A stretch of DNA of 64,000 nucleotides from Mimachlamys varia (lineage: Eukaryota; Mollusca; Bivalvia; Pectinida; Pectinidae). The notes beneath the pieces were generated by a model. It searched no databases and was not told the origin of the DNA. It saw only the letters and a list, made by a program, of their open reading frames with translations. A program made the position numbers and the translations under genes. Positions 58,601 to 64,000 of this stretch are shown here, one piece after another (position 1 is the stretch's first letter; each line of letters begins with the position of its first letter). The DNA lies in contig OX392527.1 of NCBI GenBank assembly GCA_947623455.1, positions 27,768,201 through 27,832,200 on the forward strand, read 5' to 3'.

Positions 58601-61126
58601 GTCGCACAGCCCAGTAAAGGACACAGTGCTGGTAAATGACAGGTGGGGCAGTAACACGAGGTGTGCGCATGGTGGCTTCTGGAACTGTAATGACAAATAC
58701 AATCCAGGTAATCTCTTCATTTATCATTAACTAGTTTTCATTTCTCTAAAAACAATTATTTTAGTTATTAATTTCTGATGCTTTTTTAATCTCATTTCTT
58801 CCTGTAAGATATATAAATATCCCATAAGCAATAACATTGACCTTCGTTTCTGTGGTAAAATTGTCATCAAACATGAAAAGATGTCTGAAATTGAAGATAT
58901 CATTGATATAATTTTTGTATTAATATGATTATCTTTACATTATGACAGACATCATACACATCATTTACTTCTTTCATATTAATGTTAGTCAAATTGATAA
59001 AAATAATTTCATAGCAAGGCAAAAGTGAACTACAGTTATTTTCATGTTTTTTTGGAAGTAAAAAATTAAGCACCACTGAAAAAGTCTGGGTGCCTGTTCT
59101 TTCCATCCTTAAGAAGTGAAATAACTTTAAGGTAGTGGGTTCTTCAATAAAATAAGTTCAAGAAAAGGGTGTTACTATGTGCACTTTGAATATTGCCAAT
59201 TTCAAATTAAATTCAGAGACTTTGTTTTAAAATGTCATGTTTTTACCTTAGGAGTCCTTCAAAAGCACAAGTGGGAGAATGCAATGACAATAGACAAGAA
59301 CTCGTGGGGGTATCGCCGGACAGTTCAGCTCGGTGATATCCTGACCATGGATGAACTAGTGAAAACCATTGCTTCAACTGTCAGGTATTAAAACAGTGTT
59401 AAAATGTCTCTGTACTATATACACAGTTTTAAATTGTTATAGTAACAGATCCTAGCCAGCTAACTTGTTTAGTTATAACATTTCAGCCAAGACTTCCTAA
59501 GAAATATTAAATTTTGTATTAATGAAACTGTAAGCAAAAAACTGAAAATTATGAGAGAAGTTTTGTAGAAATCTCATTCTAATATACCTGGTAGATATTA
59601 AAACTCATCTAGGTGACAACGCCATTAAAGCTGAATGCAGGGGTTATCTCCCCTGATGTATTTATGTTTTGTCATATCAACTCCAGATCCTGATTTGCCT
59701 TTAAGTTGTGTAAACTATCTATAGTGATAACCTCTACATGAAAATAAAAAATATATGACAGCCATTAGCCAACATAGCTAGCTATACAAAAGTGAATGTT
59801 GTTTTATAGTTGTGGCGGTAATATCCTGGTCAACATTGGTCCAACACATGACGGAAAGGTTGTTCCTATCTTTGAGGAACGACTACGACAGATGGGACAG
59901 TGGCTGGACGTTAATGGCGAGGCTATCTACTCCACCATCCCATGGACACATCAAAATGACACCATCACTGCTGGCGTCTGGTAGGGACTTCAAAATACTA
60001 CTAATGTATAAATCATATTATACCTGTAAGCACTTCTTGCATTCATAAGAAATGTCACTGGGAGGTGTTCCTGGTTTCTATTAAAGTCAAATTAACAAAG
60101 CTATTAACCTTTTCCCATTATGATGGAGACTCCCTCATTTTAAACACTATTTTCATTTTGAACCCCCTCATTCAAGTCCAAACACACACAAACTTCAAAT
60201 CTACATCCTGTGGTCAAAATATCTAGTAACTGCAGGGCTAGCTTAATTATCATATTAGGTATGTCTGAATAAATGAATCCTGTTTTAATTGAGAGAGATC
60301 TACTTCATTGAATTTTTTAGAGGTTAAGGAGATACTCAAGCATGTCTTTTATGATCACTATTTAGGGAATCATCAAAAAACACAGTCTAACTATTCTTTG
60401 CTTTGATTTTGAGCTTTCCTTCATCAAATGCTTGGCTGGTCAGATCACCTTTATGAATCTTTAAATATTTTTTTCTTCTCATTTCTCACTCTTTATTTTA
60501 ATAAGCATAAAATGATAAAATGAAGTACTGCTGGTCTTAAAGATAATTATCGTTCAATTCTGGGACCTATTGCAAAAGCAAGAAGGCAGCCAGATGTAGT
60601 TTGTCATCTTTGATTTAAAGTTTGTTCTCAAAATTTCTAAAAATTCTCCAAAATTCATAAAGGATCTTTTTTCAAACCCCCAACCCCCACTTGGAAATTT
60701 AAGTCTAACATACAGAATTAGTTAGAGCAACATTATATATTATCCATAACCCCCAAGCTGAAATCCAGGGTGTATGACATTATTTAACTGTTTCCTATGC
60801 TGTTGGTTTAATATCACAATTTGGATACACATATTGATAATTGATTTATATATCTTGTTTTCATTTCTCTCAGGTACACCTCTAAGAAGACGACCAATGG
60901 GACCGAGGTGTATGCTATAGTGCTGGACTGGCCGAGAAATAACAAGCTGACTCTGGGGTCACCTGGCGCGACCTCTGATACGGCTGTGTATCTGGTAGGG
61001 TACCCAGACAAACTGAGTTGGGTACATGGGGCCCAGTCTGGAGTCATAATACAAATCCCTGAAATTCCTGCCAACAAAATGCCATGTGATTGGGCTTGGG
61101 TCTTCAAACTTTCAAATCTCAAATAA
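55302..61126 (+). CDS. FUCA1: Alpha-L-fucosidase (GH29), complete eight-exon gene
   Basis: Hydrolyses terminal alpha-L-fucose from glycoproteins and glycolipids in the lysosome or after secretion. Eight exons (55302-55651, 57016-57122, 57532-57662, 58310-58443, 58610-58707, 59252-59384, 59810-59980, 60874-61126) join in phase to 1377 bp, 458 residues, close to the 466 of human FUCA1. Every intron has GT/AG ends. Residues 1-20 form a signal peptide ([12 protein letters not shown]). Family landmarks: [15 protein letters not shown] (45-59), TKHHEGF (123-129), [11 protein letters not shown], and WSDGDWE with the predicted nucleophile D218. Predicted acid/base E282 lies in KHKWE, aligned with human D225 and E289. 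The C-terminal beta-sandwich begins near residue 375. Sequons include N87, N229 (WNST, shared with human) and NDT and NGT sites. The start codon is the first in-frame ATG before the signal peptide. It appears functional. Confidence 0.96.
55726..55812 (+). repeat. tRNA-like sequence (SINE head or tRNA pseudogene) in intron 1
   Basis: TAGCTCAGTGGTAGAGCA at 55738-55755 is an excellent pol III A box/D arm. GATTTCGAGCC at 55786-55796 is a B-box-like T arm, with spacing normal for a tRNA. The acceptor and T stems do not pair well, so it is not a functional tRNA. It is probably the head of a tRNA-derived SINE or a decayed tRNA insertion. It is on the same strand as the host gene. Confidence 0.65.
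57016..57122 (+). CDS. FUCA1: Fucosidase exon 2
   Basis: Acceptor TTATAG, donor GTACGT. Encodes [12 protein letters not shown] and the [19 protein letters not shown] segment, including the substrate-binding His pair. Confidence 0.95.
57532..57662 (+). CDS. FUCA1: Fucosidase exon 3
   Basis: Acceptor TTCTAAG, donor GTAGGC. Encodes [20 protein letters not shown] and [10 protein letters not shown] up to DFVR. The junction with exon 4 is in phase 0. Confidence 0.95.
58310..58443 (+). CDS. FUCA1: Fucosidase exon 4 (nucleophile)
   Basis: Acceptor CTTCCAG, donor GTATGT. Encodes [13 protein letters not shown] with the predicted catalytic nucleophile D218, and the conserved WNST glycosylation site. 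Confidence 0.96.
58610..58707 (+). CDS. FUCA1: Fucosidase exon 5
   Basis: Acceptor CGCACAG, donor GTAATC. Encodes [14 protein letters not shown] and the HGGFWNC segment. Confidence 0.95.
59252..59384 (+). CDS. FUCA1: Fucosidase exon 6 (acid/base)
   Basis: Acceptor TACCTTAG, donor GTATTA. Encodes [18 protein letters not shown] with the predicted acid/base E282, then LVKTIASTV. Confidence 0.95.
59810..59980 (+). CDS. FUCA1: Fucosidase exon 7
   Basis: Acceptor TTTATAG, donor GTAGGG. Encodes [15 protein letters not shown], then [11 protein letters not shown] and [11 protein letters not shown], the end of the barrel and start of the C-terminal domain. Confidence 0.95.
60874..61126 (+). CDS. FUCA1: Fucosidase exon 8 and stop
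   Basis: Acceptor TCTCTCAG. Encodes the C-terminal beta-sandwich ([20 protein letters not shown] ... [13 protein letters not shown]) and the TAA at 61124-61126. AATAAA overlaps the stop, but a real polyadenylation signal is more likely further downstream. Confidence 0.94.
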
Positions 61127-63654
61127 AACAAGAGTATTTTGAACTTATGATATCTGCACTTAAGATCAAAAATGTTCATCATACGTAACTATTAATGAAA
61201 AATGTTTTTGTCAAATATTGTTTACATATTTCATATTCTTTTTATTCCATCTGTAAGAAGATACTGCTTTTTAAAAGTCAGAAATCAAAAACCATTGGAA
61301 TCATATACGTATGCATACATAAAGATGATTAAATTTTATAAGCAAAGTAGAACTGTAGATAATCAGTCTGTGTATAGCTTAAAAGCTCTCTCATCTTGAT
61401 GAATATCTATGTTTAACACTTTGTTATTTACATGGGAGTCAATCATTGTCAACATTCCAGTAGTCCAATGTGTGTGTATGTACGGAAGATTCTGACACAA
61501 TTCCAGTATGTGTTGTACGTATGTGGGAGCAAGGTAGATCATGTTAGCATGCACCAGTATCCTTGTACAAAATCATCTTTAGAAATAATGTAGATCTGTG
61601 GTGTACCACATTTCAGCTTTGGACTTTGTGTTTCCATGCAATACACACGAAGCTTATTATTTAATTAGATTGTAATTAAGTTTTATTTTTCATTTTCAAT
61701 TAGCCTAGTACAGTAAATAATTCAAAAAAATTGTGAGATATTTACTTATATTTCAATTTGAAAAAACACAAATTGAAATACATTGTATATTTTTTGAAAA
61801 TATTTTGGGGAAAACACAGTTAAGATTGTACAGTACATCTACATAGTATTTATGTATTTAAAAAAAACGATGTATTTGTTATTTACAGTGGAGGATTAGA
61901 ACTATGCAATGTAATTTAGGAAAGGAATGAATTTAAAAGTAGAGGAATATATATGGTGACTTTCGCTTTTATAGCATAGAGTTACATTTGATATAAAACA
62001 GTTGTACAGCTGTGGGCTCTATATGTATAATACCAGGGTTTTATATGATATTACAGTGTGATAATTTATCTTTGATTCTTTATAATTGCATTTGAAATTT
62101 TATATATTAAATTTTCGTACTTTTTCTTAAGTTTTTCTCATCAAACTTTTTCCACAGTTCAATAGTTGAGGATTTATATTCCTGTATATCAGAAATCTCA
62201 TATTGTGATATTAAATTTGTTGGGTATAGTACATGTATATTTAACTTGTTTTTACTAAGAATTATCTGGTTTACTAATAATGATCTGGAATAATAGATAA
62301 GCTGGTATGTATAATTTGAAACATTTGTTCAAATCAGTTCTGTAGAAACCATTCTTTGAAATTCAAAAATGTATAGTCTCACCTCCTCATTATCTCGAAG
62401 TCATAAAGACTGTCGGAAACCTTCAAGCTATCAGATTATTCAAGTTCAACTAGTTTAAATGTGAAGTGTAGAGTTTGGCCAAGGTTGATAAAAGACTTGA
62501 TAATTAGGTTCAACTTTACCTATATAAATGGTGAGCCAACTTATTTCAACTTCTACAGAAGTTGAATAGGAAATTGAAATCCTTCGTGGCATAAATGATA
62601 GGGAGTTGAACATAATCTCTTTTCATGGAACCAAACTTGACCACTTGATCCATCCATCATTATACATGTATGTACAATTTTTATTATTCGTTACATTTCT
62701 CAATTTGGTGTTCAGTTTGTGTACATAAATTGAGTATTTAAATAACATTTTTGATATTTAGATTTTTTTCATCTTTTTGCACTTTCAGTATCCTCCCTTT
62801 AAAAATGAAATATAACAAGTCGGAGTTTCTACTCCCGTAGTGTAGAAGAATATTATGCAATATGAGATGTTCAAAATCAGACCAAGATCATCTGTTATCA
62901 AAAAAAAAATATCGTTTTTAGTTGAAATTTGTTCAGAGGTGTGTTGATTTTTTAACAACAAAATTGTTTTTGGTATTTCATAACATAATCTTAAAAATCT
63001 AAACAAAATAACTTCCATCTTCAAGGAATAAGCAGATTTTACTTGGCGACAGGTTAGAGCGTTTATTGTGATCATTTCAAATTTAATGCAAGAATTAGTG
63101 TATTTTTGAGGAAACTATGATTGTTTTTTGTACAAGTAAGTTAAAGGTGTATTTGGCTGAATTGACAAAATCATGGGAACTAACGTTAACATATATGTTA
63201 ATACCTTTTGTAAACAGAAATGATCTCTATATGTGTCATTCATGTACAGTTTATGTTACTTATGTCTCATGTATCAGTTATTGAATTTACCGTTGTACAG
63301 TAGTGTGTTGTCATGTGATTGGTGTAAGTTCATCTCAATGGTTTATGTGTGAACTGTGTTTTTATTTCTGTTCAAATGATACAATACCTAAGGGAGAAGA
63401 ATATGTTAACATCAAAGTTCATTAGTATGTATGAAATTACTGCACTGTTAGGAAATGTCTTATTGTTAATTAATTCTATCAACACAATCCCCCCCCCCTT
63501 CACAGAAAAAGAATATTTTGAAGACAGAAAAGAAGACAAACCAACTAATATTTCAGTGAAATTAAGATGTCTTCACAAGAAAAATGATGTAATTTGTGAA
63601 ATTAAACTTTGTATAATATATATGCATCTATATAATATACATTTGTATGTCCTA
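61127..63654. other. Fucosidase 3' flank, probably including its 3' UTR
   Basis: AT-rich with no recognisable gene. ATTAAA words near 62107 and 62213 are possible polyadenylation signals. A run of C lies at about 63489-63498. The open frame 63349-63693 has no family features. Confidence 0.35.
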
Positions 63655-63815
63655 CCACAGTTGCTTGAGTTTCTGTCAGTAAATAATAAATAATATGTGT
63701 GAAATGATGACCCTCCCATTACAGTAAAGTAATGCCATTACATTCTGTAATGGGCCGCGGCTCAATATATATAAACATTTTTTTATATACTGACAGAAAC
63801 TCCATCAACTGTGGT
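63655..63815. repeat. Nested double hairpin, about 160 bp
   Basis: The outer arms 63655-63685 and 63785-63815 share CACAGTTG and GAGTTTCTGTCAGTA with their complement. Inside, CCCATTACAG (63715-63724) pairs exactly with CTGTAATGGG (63745-63754). It is a foldback MITE or structured 3' flank element. Confidence 0.65.
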
Positions 63816-64000
63816 CCTACCCTGTTATATTATTATATGTGTGAAAGTAAGGTACATGTAGAAAGAGAATGGAAGGTAAAGACAGTCATGGCTGGCTGTA
63901 CATTGTATTACTTTTTATTGTAAGATACATGTACATGTACAGAATGTGTGTATATTAAATACATGAAATCAGTCAAATCACAGACATAGTTACCTTGAGC
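63816..64000. other. Right window edge, no gene recognised
   Basis: AT-rich sequence with short ACATGTACATGTAC words. A 63-codon open frame beginning at 63732 has no recognisable features. Confidence 0.3.

Noticed and set aside
59796..60048. Two short plus-strand frames
   Set aside because: One is fucosidase exon 7 read into its flanks, the other its frame-shifted shadow.
63349..63693. 114-codon open frame in the right flank
   Set aside because: Low-complexity AT-rich sequence overlapping a hairpin; no family features.

Overview
This AT-rich, gene-poor 64 kb window is invertebrate nuclear DNA, most likely from a mollusc and probably a bivalve. The organism is inferred, not proven. The grounds are a spliced gene with GT/AG introns, an intronless allatostatin-C/somatostatin-type GPCR, a SINE with a tail of the type I associate with molluscs, a hammerhead ribozyme, remnants of a LINE, a probable Penelope-like element and a FLYWCH-type MULE, and an unusually large amount of minisatellite DNA.

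Layout. 0-4.9 kb: a decayed AT-rich tandem repeat, a complete type I hammerhead ribozyme motif (minus strand, 988-1031), the single-exon GPCR gene (minus strand, 2061-3374) and a LINE reverse-transcriptase fragment. 5.05-8.6 kb: a 37-bp minisatellite of about 96 units. 9.06-9.66 kb: a small terminal-inverted-repeat (TIR) element. 10.6-12.5 kb: a 26-bp minisatellite. 12.5-24.6 kb: gene-free DNA with a foldback element, a broken reverse-transcriptase gene (22.46-23.45 kb) and four scattered copies of what appears to be its 3' end, in both orientations. 24.6-25.1 kb: a short 60-bp array with an open frame on both strands. 27.5-54 kb: dominated by a different 60-bp satellite in three blocks. Two lie in plus orientation (28.68-29.17 and 33.98-36.9 kb) and are split by a 4,803-bp TIR transposon carrying a decayed FLYWCH/MULE transposase. 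The third is a 9.3-kb block in the opposite orientation (44.49-53.79 kb). A 38-bp minisatellite (39.9-43.3 kb) lies between them. 55.3-61.1 kb: a complete eight-exon alpha-L-fucosidase gene (plus strand), for which I can join all exons in phase to a 458-residue protein. 61.1-64 kb: 3' flank with a nested hairpin.

Only two intact protein-coding genes are supported: a peptide-receptor GPCR and a lysosomal or secreted GH29 alpha-L-fucosidase. They are unrelated in function and about 52 kb apart. Almost everything else that looks open is tandem repeat whose unit length is divisible by three, or transposon debris.

The most notable observations are: (1) the hammerhead ribozyme, with all core bases and a six-pair stem I; (2) the TIR element inserted in the satellite's TATATATA tract with an apparent 2-bp TA duplication although its inner remnant is MULE-like; (3) the inverted satellite blocks with nested duplications of 1743, 1560 and 1084 bp; (4) the 37-bp array with essentially no indels over 96 units and a restricted set of variants; (5) a family of hairpins with a shared outer sequence but different, still paired, inner arms. 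All repeat counts come from reading and arithmetic, not from an alignment program.
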